41,316 nt of DNA from Roseburia sp. (GCA_023664265.1 JAMPFV010000024.1:1-41316); one strand, 5' to 3'; positions 32,484 to 41,260 are shown, counted from the first letter of the stretch. The notes: a model not told the origin generated them from the letters alone. Numbers and translations: made by a program.

Positions 32484-33483
32484 GCTGCGCGACAATCGCC
32501 TCCGTATCCTGAATGTTCTTTTTGTATTTGAGCTTGTGCTCGAGGCTCGCCCAGAAATCCATCGCAATCGTGCGAAGCTGCAGCTCCACCTTCATATACT
32601 TCTTCTCCCGCGACAGGAAAATCGGCACATGCAGGATCAGGTGCAGGCTCCGGTAACCGTTCGGCTTGGGATTTTGGATATAATCCTTCTTCTTCAGCAC
32701 GGCAACATCATCCTGAAGCGCGAACACCTCCGCCAGACGGTAGATGTCATCCGGAAAAGAGCAGATCACGCGAAGCCCCGCCACATCCTCCAGATGCTCC
32801 TCCACATTCTTCACCGTGAAGGGATACCCCTTGCGCCTGAGCTTCTCATAGATGCTCTCCGGTGATTTGAGCCTGCTCTTAATCGCCTCGAAGGGATTGC
32901 GGTTATACTCCCGCGAAAACTCCTCGTTCAACACCTTGAGCCGCGTCTCTACCTGCATCATCGCACACCGATACTGCATCATCAGATTGCCAAACGACCT
33001 TCCCTCCATCAGCCGTTCCGCCTGTATCTGAATGATTTCATCCTGCTTTTGCAGCGTCCTGGTCTGCCGCTCCACCTCCTGCTCCAACCGGTTCTTGCAG
33101 GAGAACAGCTCCACCGCGTTCCGAACCCGATTCTTCACGACAGACGCCTCAAAGGGCTTGTGAATAAAGTCGGAGACTCCGATTCTGAAGCAGCGGTTCT
33201 CGGCCTCCACAGAACGCTCACTGCTGATGATCAGCACCGGAATATGCTTCTGCCAGCCCTTCTTCTCCAAGGCCTCAAGCACCGCAAAGCCATCCATCCC
33301 CGGCATCTGCAGATCCAGAAGCAGCGCGGCCAGCTCCCCGCCGTAGCGCTCAAGCGTGCGCACCGCCGCCGCACCGTCCTCCGCCATCTCCACTATATAC
33401 TCATCTGACAGCATATCGCGCAGCAGCTCGCGGTTTACCTCCGCGTCATCCACCACCAATATCCGTTGTACAGAACTTCCCAT
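32401..33483 (-). CDS. Receiver domain fused to RelQ-like (p)ppGpp synthetase
   Basis: Residues 1-125 are a response-regulator receiver with acid pocket D12/D13, phospho-acceptor D57 in LLLDLQMPGMDG and conserved K109. A coiled coil links (about 128-165). Residues about 165-325 are a small alarmone synthetase: KSRLKSPESIYEKL (ATP/G-loop side), DVAGLRVIC with the metal Asp, NPKPNGYRSLHL (GTP/GDP site) and ELQLRTIAMDFWASLEHKLKYK with the catalytic Glu. No hydrolase domain. All synthetase motifs are intact, so phosphorylation-controlled (p)ppGpp production is expected. The gene starts 16 bp after the hemerythrin-receiver gene and is surely co-transcribed. Its last 83 bp overlap the toxin frame on the other strand. 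Confidence 0.92.
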   Translation of the reverse strand: MGSSVQRILVVDDAEVNRELLRDMLSDEYIVEMAEDGAAAVRTLERYGGELAALLLDLQMPGMDGFAVLEALEKKGWQKHIPVLIISSERSVEAENRCFRIGVSDFIHKPFEASVVKNRVRNAVELFSCKNRLEQEVERQTRTLQKQDEIIQIQAERLMEGRSFGNLMMQYRCAMMQVETRLKVLNEEFSREYNRNPFEAIKSRLKSPESIYEKLRRKGYPFTVKNVEEHLEDVAGLRVICSFPDDIYRLAEVFALQDDVAVLKKKDYIQNPKPNGYRSLHLILHVPIFLSREKKYMKVELQLRTIAMDFWASLEHKLKYKKNIQDTEAIVAQLKVCADSIENLDYQMQAIRDQIDSARE

Positions 33484-33499
33484 CTCTCAGCAGATCCTC

Positions 33500-34861
33500 T
33501 TATCGGGGCTGCGCATTCAAGGCGCCCGCCTTTCTGAAATACTCGTCAATCCCCTGCTTGATCTCCGCAGGCTTCAGCGTCTTTGCAAAATATCCCGCCG
33601 GCTTGAGCGCGATCACCTTCTTCACGCTCTCAGCGTCCACCCGCCCCGTAAGGAAGATCACCGGAATATCCGCAAAATCCGCCTCCGAGCGAATCATCTC
33701 CAGCACCTGGCTGCCGTCGCAGACCGGCATCTCATAATCCAGCAGAATCAGATCAGGCCGGTTCAGCGTGATACAGCGGATTGCCGCCATACCGGAGTTG
33801 GCCTCCGTAATGTCATATGTATCGCCCAGCAGATTGCCCATCGCCTTGCGCACAAACTCGGCGTCATCCACCAGAAGAATTTTCTTCTTCTCGGCGCCCC
33901 CGCACTGGCGAATATATTTCTTGACCTCGGCCATCGCGTTCTCCGTCTTGATGGGAACCCCGCCTTCATAATCGAGCAAGTGCGGCGCGATAACACAGAA
34001 CGCAAAATACCCCTCCTTGGTGTCAAACAGCAGGCTGAACTGCGGATTGTTGTGCTCGAATACCCGCTGGAACTGCTCATAGGTCAACAGGTTCTCCTCC
34101 CTCATCTCATACAGCTCTCCCGCCATGAAATGCTCCCTGATACGCTCCGCGAACTGCCGCGATATATATCTGGCGGCGTTCATCGTCATAACGCTCATCG
34201 TATCATACTCCGACTCTATGATCCCGCCGACCGTATTGATGATGAACTTTTCCTCAAAGACCAGAAACAGCTCCCATCGGTCACCATTCTGCGTACCGTA
34301 AACCAGACGGTAATAGACCCCCTTGCCGAACTGCTCCCCGCCGTAGCTGTCGCTGACCAGACGCGGCTCCAACTGGAACATGTCCTGTAAAAGCTGCAGA
34401 ATCGTCTGCGTCATCAGAAGCTGTGCCTCCTCCGGCAGAAGATCTACCCACTTGCTCTCAATCTTGCCTGTGATCGCCCTGTCCTCCGTCAAGGTATGGC
34501 CGATCAGCCACCCCGCGCAGACGCCTAGGAAATGCTCGATCGCCTCCTTGGAGAAGTTCTGCTCGCGCAGCTCCCGCTCCAATGCCGGAAGCGTCTTTCT
34601 CCGAAAATTGTCGTGGAGCCGCCGGTGCATGTCGAAGTTGATATAGTTGATGGACGCCATATAGGCCTCCTCCTCCGTGAAATGCTTCAGCGCATGCTCT
34701 TTAAAGTATTTGATTCCCTCCTGGCAGACCCATTGGTATTTCGCCTCTTCATCCCTGCTGGAAAACAGTCTGTTTAAAATGCCAAAAAGCTTCTTGTGCT
34801 CCTTGTCGATAACCTCCACCCCAATATTGAATCGTTCCTGCCAAACTACCTGATTACCCAT
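33500..34861 (-). CDS. Hemerythrin - CheX-like - receiver protein
   Basis: Residues 1-135 are a bacteriohemerythrin. The full diiron ligand set is visible: H22 (DKEHKKLF), H60 and E64 (HFTEE), H79 and H83 (HRRLH), H122 and D127 (HTLTED). Residues about 145-300 look like a CheX-type domain (MTQTILQLLQDMFQLEP, TVGGIIESEYDTMSVMTMNAARYISRQF), assigned with moderate confidence. Residues 325-445 are a receiver with D332/D333 and phospho-acceptor D375 in LILLDYEMPVCDG. The protein should bind O2 or sense redox at the diiron site and take part in phosphorelay. AGGAGGAGG precedes the ATG at 34861. It heads a two-gene operon with the receiver-alarmone synthetase and diverges from a hybrid kinase. Confidence 0.88.
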   Translation of the reverse strand: MGNQVVWQERFNIGVEVIDKEHKKLFGILNRLFSSRDEEAKYQWVCQEGIKYFKEHALKHFTEEEAYMASINYINFDMHRRLHDNFRRKTLPALERELREQNFSKEAIEHFLGVCAGWLIGHTLTEDRAITGKIESKWVDLLPEEAQLLMTQTILQLLQDMFQLEPRLVSDSYGGEQFGKGVYYRLVYGTQNGDRWELFLVFEEKFIINTVGGIIESEYDTMSVMTMNAARYISRQFAERIREHFMAGELYEMREENLLTYEQFQRVFEHNNPQFSLLFDTKEGYFAFCVIAPHLLDYEGGVPIKTENAMAEVKKYIRQCGGAEKKKILLVDDAEFVRKAMGNLLGDTYDITEANSGMAAIRCITLNRPDLILLDYEMPVCDGSQVLEMIRSEADFADIPVIFLTGRVDAESVKKVIALKPAGYFAKTLKPAEIKQGIDEYFRKAGALNAQPR

Positions 34862-34989
34862 ATTCCTCCTCCTTCAATCGCAGTAATGGCATTACTGCGG
34901 ATGTCTTCAATGAATATCTTGCGTGAATAGCTTTTGTGACAGCTTATTCAAATATTCTGCCGGTCCCCCTCGTCTGCTGCACTACAGAC

Positions 34990-35017
34990 ATTATAGTACA
35001 GTATAGCATAAAAACAA
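34990..35017 (-). promoter_or_regulatory. Promoter of the hemerythrin-receiver operon
   Basis: On the minus strand TTGTTT (35017-35012), a 16-base spacer and TATAAT (34995-34990). The -10 is a consensus and the -35 weak, and the leader is about 120 bases. The region between this and the kinase promoter is AT-rich and may hold shared control sites; none is clear. Confidence 0.5.
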
Positions 35018-35101
35018 TCGAAACAGCTAATAAATTTTGAAATTATTTCAAATATCTTCCCCTCCCTGCGTCCGCCGCCCTCCAATACCGCATTCAACCG
35101 C

Positions 35102-35130
35102 TTGTAAAGTCTGCTTTTTCCATGTATAAT
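35102..35130 (+). promoter_or_regulatory. Promoter of the hybrid kinase operon
   Basis: TTGTAA (35102-35107), a 17-base spacer and TATAAT (35125-35130) give a good sigma-A promoter about 50 bases before the kinase ATG at 35181. Confidence 0.75.
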
Positions 35131-35180
35131 GAAGATATGCAAAAATTGGAATCGCAGTTTTGAAAGGACCGTACCGAATT

Positions 35181-37043
35181 ATGAAAGCTATTCGTACCAA
35201 AGATGCCGGACAAACCAACGGATATCTCGTTGTTGAATATGACGGATGCACACCGTCAAGAATACTCTACGCCGACGCCGGAGCCTGTGCACTGACAGGA
35301 CTGTCCCGCGAGGCGCTGCTCGCCGCCGAGCCACTGCAGGCCGTGGACGGCTTGGAAACCTCACAGACCGCTCTGGACGCGGCACATGAATTGTGGACGC
35401 TGGGTGGCAGCGAAGCTCTCTCTGCCGCCGCCTTTGACCGCATCCGTGAAGAAAATCTGAGGCTGCAGGAGGCCCTCCGCGCGTCGGAGGAGGAGAATCA
35501 GGCGAAAAGCAGCTTTCTCTCCAGTATGTCCCATGACATCCGCACCCCGATGAACGCCATTATGGGCATGACCTCCATCGGGCTGTCGCATATCGACGAA
35601 AAATCCCGTGTATCCGACTGCCTTCACAAGATTCAGACCGCATCGAACCACCTGATGAGCCTGGTGAATGATGTGCTGGACATGTCAAGAATCGCCAGCG
35701 GCCGCATGACGCTGAATGAGGAGGCCTTTTCACTCGCGGATATGGTGCACGATATCACCATTATCATACGCCCGCAGGCCGCTCAGAAGCGGCAGGAATT
35801 TCACATGGAAATCGGCCGGATTTACGAGGAAAACCTTCTGGGCGACCCACTGCGCCTGCGCCAGATTCTGGTAAATATCATCGGGAACGCCATCAAATAC
35901 ACGCAGGAAGAAGGGCAGATCCGCGTCGTCTTCTCCCAGCATTTGGATGCCGCACCCGAGTCCGGCTCCGAGCAGATCCGGCTCGATTTCCTCTGTGAGG
36001 ATAACGGAATCGGCATGAGTCCGGACTTCCTCAAGCGGATTTTCGTGCCCTTCGAGCGCGTCAACAGTGCCGCTGTCAACAGGATCGAGGGGACGGGTCT
36101 GGGCATGTCGATTGTCAAGAACCTGCTCGACCGCATGGGCGGGGACATCTCCGTGGAGAGCACGGAGGGCAAAGGGAGCCGCTTTCGCATCTCCATCCCG
36201 TTCAGCACAACGCCGCAGGAGGCGCGGCCGCTGCCGGAGGGACAGACGGTGCTGCTGGCTGAGAGCACGGACAGCCATGCGCGTCAGATTATCGAATATC
36301 TGGCGGACAGCGGTCTGGAAACCATCCATATCCGAAATGGCATGGACGCCGTGACATGGCTGACAGAAGCGCAGTATGAGAATCGTATGCCCTGCGCCCT
36401 GCTCTTGGGGCAGGAGCTTGCAGACATGCCGATATTGGAAATGGCCTCCCATGTGCGCCAGCTTGCGGGCAGGGACTTCCCGATCATCCTCGTTGCGGAA
36501 ATCGACTGGGCGCAGATGGAATACCGCGCATCGCGCGCAGGCGTCAGCGCCTTTGTGCCATGCCCGCTGTTTAAGAGCAGGCTGCTCTCAACCGTGTCCG
36601 ATCTGACCTGCGGCGCACAGGCGCACTCGGACAACTCCGCGGGCAGCGACATTGATTACAGCAAGTACCGCCTGCTGCTGGTGGAGGATAACGAACTGAA
36701 CCGCGAAATCGCCATGGAACTGCTATCCTTGACCGGCGTACAGATTGAGGAGGCGGAAAACGGTCGGCAGGCTGTGGAGCGCTTTGAGCGCTCGCCCGAG
36801 GGCTATTATGATTTGATTTTCATGGACATCCAGATGCCGGTTTTAAACGGCTATGAGGCCACAAAGCAAATCCGGCAGCTTCCCCGCAAGGATGCGCAGA
36901 GTGTCTGGATTGTCGCAATGACGGCAAACGCTTTCGTGGAGGATATCCGTCTTTCAAGGGAGGCCGGCATGAACGAACACTGCTCCAAGCCGGTGGAGAT
37001 GGAACGGCTGCACGACATTCTGCGCAAGCGGTTCAAGCCATAA
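35181..37043 (+). CDS. Hybrid histidine kinase with pseudo-receiver and receiver
   Basis: A 620-residue cytoplasmic sensor kinase with no membrane helix. Residues 1-95 are a short PAS-like region (NGYLVVEYDG..RILYADAGACALTGLSREAL). The dimerisation/phospho-acceptor box SHDIRTPMNAIMG contains H118. The ATPase has NIIGNAIKYT, DNGIGMSPDF and GTGLGMSIVKN. A first receiver-like domain lacks the acceptor Asp (LLLGQEL), so it is probably a pseudo-receiver. The second has VEDNELNRE and the Asp in FMDIQMPVLNG. ATG 35181 is used, with AAAGGA 12 bases before it. It diverges from the hemerythrin-receiver and receiver-alarmone genes, its likely phosphorelay partners, and precedes an HD-GYP-like gene by 14 bp. 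Confidence 0.92.
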   Translation: MKAIRTKDAGQTNGYLVVEYDGCTPSRILYADAGACALTGLSREALLAAEPLQAVDGLETSQTALDAAHELWTLGGSEALSAAAFDRIREENLRLQEALRASEEENQAKSSFLSSMSHDIRTPMNAIMGMTSIGLSHIDEKSRVSDCLHKIQTASNHLMSLVNDVLDMSRIASGRMTLNEEAFSLADMVHDITIIIRPQAAQKRQEFHMEIGRIYEENLLGDPLRLRQILVNIIGNAIKYTQEEGQIRVVFSQHLDAAPESGSEQIRLDFLCEDNGIGMSPDFLKRIFVPFERVNSAAVNRIEGTGLGMSIVKNLLDRMGGDISVESTEGKGSRFRISIPFSTTPQEARPLPEGQTVLLAESTDSHARQIIEYLADSGLETIHIRNGMDAVTWLTEAQYENRMPCALLLGQELADMPILEMASHVRQLAGRDFPIILVAEIDWAQMEYRASRAGVSAFVPCPLFKSRLLSTVSDLTCGAQAHSDNSAGSDIDYSKYRLLLVEDNELNREIAMELLSLTGVQIEEAENGRQAVERFERSPEGYYDLIFMDIQMPVLNGYEATKQIRQLPRKDAQSVWIVAMTANAFVEDIRLSREAGMNEHCSKPVEMERLHDILRKRFKP

Positions 37044-37057
37044 TCGGAGAGACTCTT

Positions 37058-38941
37058 ATGGGAGAAACTACTGTGGGAAAGACTACTGTGGGAGGGAGTG
37101 CCATGCAGTCCTATCAGGAAGAATACATCGCCAATTTAAAAGACATCTTTGCGCTTATCGCGCACCAGAGGCCGGAGGGCCGCTCCTTTGACGCCTATTG
37201 GGACAGTCTGGTTCAAAACAGAAAAAGGGCGGAGCTGAAAATCAAACGGAATATGGAGCTGCTGCGCGACGGGCTGTTTCCTCTGCTGGACAGGCTGTTC
37301 GAGGCCACTGACAAAGAGCTTGCAGAGCTGGAGGAATTTGCGGGAACGCTGCTGAACGGAAAGAACGAGCTGGACGGCGGACTGTTCTGCCAGATCCACC
37401 AAGCCCTTTTGAGCCGCGCAAGGCTGACACGGAACCGAAATGTCATCATCGAGCAGCTCTATTGGCTGGGCATCGGGCGCAATAATATGTGCAGTAAGAT
37501 GGTCGGCATTGACCTGTCGGACTCGGAGGCCTATATGTCCGAGATGCGGCTGTGCTTTGGCGAGGCCGCCGCCTATCTGAAATATTATGACGAAATCGAC
37601 GATACGCAGACGCGGGGCTATATTCTGCGCTCCCGCGCAAACACAGCCTTGGGTACCTTTAAATCCGCCAGCCAAAAAATCCGCCTGACAAGGCAGACCT
37701 TGCAGATTTTACAGGATGATTATTATCAGAAGAGAGCGCCGGAGCTGCCTTGGGACAGATATGTCTACATGACACATCAGCAGATGACCTCCAGCATCTC
37801 CTACAGCCGCGGAAACGACATGACCCCGCAGGATGTTGCGGCCATCATGGAATCCGCGCATATTGTCCATCAGCGGCGGATTCTGGAGGCCCTCGACAGA
37901 CACGAGGCGCCGCCGGTCAAAGCAGCGTTCTCCTGCTATGCCATCGATTATTATTGCGGCCTGAATACACTGGAGGAGCTGCTTAAAAAAATGGAGGACT
38001 TGATGGATTCTCGGGATATCACCGACTTCTCCCAAGATGGCATGTACTCCATCATCTCCCTTCCGGCAATTTACTGCAATTATCTTCAGGAGTACCCCGA
38101 GCAGCTTGCCAAGCGCGAGGAGTACCTTGAGAGCCTCTACCGCCGAATCATCGCCTATGTGAATGCCTTTCCCGAAAAGGAGGCCAATGAACAGATTTTC
38201 TTCTTCCTGCGGCAGCTCTCGACCACCTTTATCGAGACGCCGAACAGTATTTCTTACGGGGAACTGCAGCAGGCGCTTCTGATGCATTTTGCGCCGGATA
38301 TCTATGTGCACTCCCAAGTGGTCGGCAAGGCCGCGGCAGCCCTCTGTGAAATCATTATGGACGAGGAACCGACATTCTTTGACGATATCGACTATATACG
38401 GGCGCTGACGAACCCTGAGGACAAGCGCCGGCAGGTAATAAAGGACGCCATGGCGTGCGGCGCCTTTCACGACGTGGGAAAAATCAATTTCATCAGCCTG
38501 TATTCCCGAACGGCGCGGCAATGGTTTGAGGAGGAGTACGAGATGGCACATCTGCACACGGTGGTGGGCAGCGCACGGCTGTCCAAGCGCGAATCGACCC
38601 GCCACTACGCGGCAGCCGCTCTGGGACATCACAGTTGGTATGACGGCTCGCACGGCTATCCCGAAGCCTACCAGCGGCTGGAATGCCCTTACCGGCAGAT
38701 GGTTGACGTTATCGGGCTGATTGACTGGATGGACAACAGCATACATTCCTCCTGGCTGTACGGCCGCACAGAGAAGGACTTTGACGAGACGCTTGCTGAG
38801 GCCATCGCACTGGAGGGCAGACGGTTCTCACCGCTCCTTATCGCGCGCCTGCGGGATAAGGCTGTGTCCGAAAAAATCCGTCAGGTGTTCGAGACCGGAC
38901 AGGAGGAAGCATACCGGAAGCTGTACGATGCGAATGTGTAG
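37058..38941 (+). CDS. HD-GYP-like phosphodiesterase with long helical N-terminus
   Basis: A 627-residue protein. The first 400 residues are all-helical with no recognised domain. The C-terminal third is a diverged HD-GYP domain: H418, AFHDVGKI with H471/D472, H500 (HTVVGSARL), GHHSWYDGSHGYP with H524/H525 and the GYP triad, and D556 in IDWMDN. The metal ligands are kept, so hydrolysis of c-di-GMP or another cyclic nucleotide is plausible. Two starts have good sites: ATG 37058 (GGAGAG) and ATG 37103 (GGGAGG, MQSYQEEYIANLKD). A 15-bp duplication of ACTACTGTGGGA lies between them, and the shorter form may be the original. It is co-transcribed with the kinase. Confidence 0.82.
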   Translation: MGETTVGKTTVGGSAMQSYQEEYIANLKDIFALIAHQRPEGRSFDAYWDSLVQNRKRAELKIKRNMELLRDGLFPLLDRLFEATDKELAELEEFAGTLLNGKNELDGGLFCQIHQALLSRARLTRNRNVIIEQLYWLGIGRNNMCSKMVGIDLSDSEAYMSEMRLCFGEAAAYLKYYDEIDDTQTRGYILRSRANTALGTFKSASQKIRLTRQTLQILQDDYYQKRAPELPWDRYVYMTHQQMTSSISYSRGNDMTPQDVAAIMESAHIVHQRRILEALDRHEAPPVKAAFSCYAIDYYCGLNTLEELLKKMEDLMDSRDITDFSQDGMYSIISLPAIYCNYLQEYPEQLAKREEYLESLYRRIIAYVNAFPEKEANEQIFFFLRQLSTTFIETPNSISYGELQQALLMHFAPDIYVHSQVVGKAAAALCEIIMDEEPTFFDDIDYIRALTNPEDKRRQVIKDAMACGAFHDVGKINFISLYSRTARQWFEEEYEMAHLHTVVGSARLSKRESTRHYAAAALGHHSWYDGSHGYPEAYQRLECPYRQMVDVIGLIDWMDNSIHSSWLYGRTEKDFDETLAEAIALEGRRFSPLLIARLRDKAVSEKIRQVFETGQEEAYRKLYDANV

Positions 38942-38951
38942 ATGCGTTTTC

Positions 38952-40862
38952 CTAATTCTCCCAATCCAGCGCACCGTGCACTGTCTCCAACAGGATCTGC
39001 GGCATAAACGGCTTGGTGATATAGTCCTCCACCCCCAGCTCCCGCGCCCTGTTGATGGCAGCAAGCTGCTTTGTCGCCGTCATAAACACCACCGGAATGT
39101 CATAGCGCTCCTTGATCCGCACCAGCGTCTCGAAACCGTCCAATCCGGGCATCTCGATGTCGAGCAGCACCAAATCGACAGGGCGGCTTTGCAGAATTTC
39201 CAGCGCTTTTTCCCCGCTCTTGGCTGAAATCAGCTTATAGACAGGCTCCTCCTTAAAGATACTCATCACCAGCCTGATATTCATCACCTCGTCATCCACG
39301 ACGAGAATCGTTTTCTGTATTTCCTCCGATTGGCGCATCCGGTACTCCACGTCCTCATCCACCATCTGCAGCATGATGTCCGCAATCTTAGGGTCAAACT
39401 GCGTGCCTCTGCCCGCCTCAAGCTCGCTGCGGATCACCTCCTGCGGAAGGGCGTTTCGATAGCTTCTGTTGGAGGCCATCGCATCGTATGTATCGGCAAC
39501 CCCGATAATCCGCGCATGTTCGGGTATATTCTCCCCTGCAAGGCCGTTCGGATAGCCTTTTCCGTCATAGCGCTCATGGTGGAATTTCGCTCCCGACGCA
39601 ATCATTGGGTCCTTGGAAAATGCCTTCAAGATATGATAGCCGCAAACGGGGTGCAGCTTGATATAGGCATATTCCTCGTCCGTCAGCTTCCCCGGTTTAT
39701 TGATGATCTCGTCCGGAATCCTGATTTTGCCGACGTCATGCAGCAGCGCAGCCTTGTAGATTATCTCCTGCTCCTGCGCGTCCTTCCCCATGCGGCGCGC
39801 GAGTTCGCGGCTGTAGTTGGCGACGCGGACGGAATGCCCTCTTGTGTATTTGTCCTTCGCGTCAATGGTTTTTGCGAGCACCCGAAGGACCGTGTCGTTG
39901 AGCTGACGCAGCTCCTCGCGGCTCTCCTGAAGCTTTACCATATAGCGGTTGGTCTTATTCATCTCGACAAAGCAGAATACGACGATCACCAGAAAGACGA
40001 CAAGGCACATGAGCGCGCTTCGAATCAGGATTTTCCGCAGCTCGGAGTACAGGCCCTTGTTATCCACCACCATCACCACATACCAGTCGTCGCGAATGGT
40101 ATCGGAAAATACGGTGATCCGCTCTCCCTGAAGCTCCATTCTGAAGCTCTCCCCGCCCGAGGCAACGACCTTGTCGATCAGCTCCTTTTTCTCCGCGATT
40201 TCTCTGTATTCCCTGCCCTTCTCCCCCGCGTCGGAGTGGGCGATGACAAAGCCGTCTGCATCCATGATAAAGCCGTATCCCTGCCCGTTCAGGTTGATCA
40301 GTTCCGTGAGGCCTTGCAGGGCATCCATATCGATATCCAGCGAAACCACGCTCTCCTTATCGTACAGCATACGGCTTATGGAGACCTTGACTGTCCCTGT
40401 CTGCGCGTCAAGATAGGGGGGAATCATTACCGGCTCCCCATCCGCCGCAATCGCGCTCGTGTACCAGACGCGCTCCGTCGGCACATAATCCGCCTCCGGC
40501 GTCCAGCCGCTCCCGTCCAGATACGCCCCGTCTATCCAACCGTACACGCCGGTGAAATCCTTGTCAATCGAATTGGCATAGTACGCCGACTCGTTCTCCA
40601 GAAAGGCGAGCATCACCTCGGAATCCGCCTCCTGCTTTAAGAGATATTCGATTTCCATGGTCGTTATCTGGATAATGTCAAGCGCCCTGTTCAGGTAGCT
40701 CTCCGCCTGCTCCTTCTCCTGCGCCAGCGTGCTTTCCCCGAGCGCCAGTGCGTCCTTTCTTGCGTTATAGTAGAATTTTGTCATCATATATGCCGACAAA
40801 AAGATCAGCGCGGCCAGCGTTACGATAATCGTGATAAAAAAATGCCTTTTGTTTGTCTCCAT
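38952..40862 (-). CDS. dCache sensor - HD-GYP - receiver protein
   Basis: A 636-residue membrane protein. It has a membrane helix at about 9-28, an outside dCache-type ligand domain to about 285 (FTGVYGWIDGAYLDGSGW, VWYTSAI, VVSLDIDMDAL), a second membrane helix (LMCLVVFLVIVVFCFVEM), then a classic HD-GYP domain. The HD-GYP domain shows RGHSVRVANYSREL, ALLHDVGKIRIPDEIINKPGKLT, FHHERYDGKGYPNGL and ADTYDAMASNRSYR, so c-di-GMP hydrolysis is expected. A C-terminal receiver follows (ILVVDDEVMN, LVLLDIEMPGLDGFE). Receivers usually precede HD-GYP; the C-terminal position is unusual. GGGAGAG precedes the ATG. It converges with the HD-GYP-like gene, 10 bp apart. Confidence 0.93.
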   Translation of the reverse strand: METNKRHFFITIIVTLAALIFLSAYMMTKFYYNARKDALALGESTLAQEKEQAESYLNRALDIIQITTMEIEYLLKQEADSEVMLAFLENESAYYANSIDKDFTGVYGWIDGAYLDGSGWTPEADYVPTERVWYTSAIAADGEPVMIPPYLDAQTGTVKVSISRMLYDKESVVSLDIDMDALQGLTELINLNGQGYGFIMDADGFVIAHSDAGEKGREYREIAEKKELIDKVVASGGESFRMELQGERITVFSDTIRDDWYVVMVVDNKGLYSELRKILIRSALMCLVVFLVIVVFCFVEMNKTNRYMVKLQESREELRQLNDTVLRVLAKTIDAKDKYTRGHSVRVANYSRELARRMGKDAQEQEIIYKAALLHDVGKIRIPDEIINKPGKLTDEEYAYIKLHPVCGYHILKAFSKDPMIASGAKFHHERYDGKGYPNGLAGENIPEHARIIGVADTYDAMASNRSYRNALPQEVIRSELEAGRGTQFDPKIADIMLQMVDEDVEYRMRQSEEIQKTILVVDDEVMNIRLVMSIFKEEPVYKLISAKSGEKALEILQSRPVDLVLLDIEMPGLDGFETLVRIKERYDIPVVFMTATKQLAAINRARELGVEDYITKPFMPQILLETVHGALDWEN

Positions 40863-40908
40863 GCCCTGCTCTCCCTTTGCTTGTTTTCGGGTTGTGTGTA
40901 TTGAGTAT

Positions 40909-40938
40909 ATTATACCTTTTTTGGGGTGGGGTTTTCAA
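40909..40938 (-). promoter_or_regulatory. Promoter of the dCache-HD-GYP gene
   Basis: On the minus strand TTGAAA (40938-40933), an 18-base spacer and TATAAT (40914-40909), about 45 bases before the ATG at 40862. Confidence 0.65.
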
Positions 40939-40993
40939 TCCCCTTTGTTAAAATTTGGACAAGGAGGGGGATGGGGCGTTTTAAATATCTACC

Positions 40994-41244
40994 TTATTCT
41001 GAATTATTTTTTCCTGTTTCTTTTGTTCCCTGTAATTCCTCTAACATAATTTTCTCAATTTTGCTTATATCCGGTTGCGTTGGCGTGAAAGATTTTCACA
41101 ATTTTAATTATATCAGTTGGTTTGTGCTGTTTGCGGACGCTTTGTGTCCTCATAATTGACTTTCAGATAAGGGTCTTGTATCTTTGTAAAAAAATCATCA
41201 GAAACAAAATACAGATTTCCTGTCAAAATCTCCATAAGCAGCAT
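40994..41244 (-). pseudogene. Broken type III toxin gene (CptN/AbiQ-like)
   Basis: An intact start, ATG at 41244 behind AAGGAG, gives GNLYFVSDDFFTKIQDPYLK then VNYEDTKRP before an early stop at 41113. Other frames continue with KPTDIIKIVKIFH and then QPDISKIEKIMLEEL to the stop at 40994. The first piece aligns with GYVYHIKDDYFVKANDPNLM of the toxin at 31938, and the last with FPDISRLESLMLNL, so this is the same family with its middle deleted and two frame breaks. About half the usual length remains and the catalytic Ser-Ser/Lys region is gone. The original N- and C-terminal ends can be read directly. Confidence 0.72.
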
Positions 41245-41260
41245 TTCTCCTTGTATAAGT

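Noticed and set aside
40831..41049. Plus-strand hydrophobic frame of 72 codons near the right edge
   Set aside because: Begins inside the HD-GYP gene on the other strand and has no binding site; the region is better explained by a promoter and the broken toxin.
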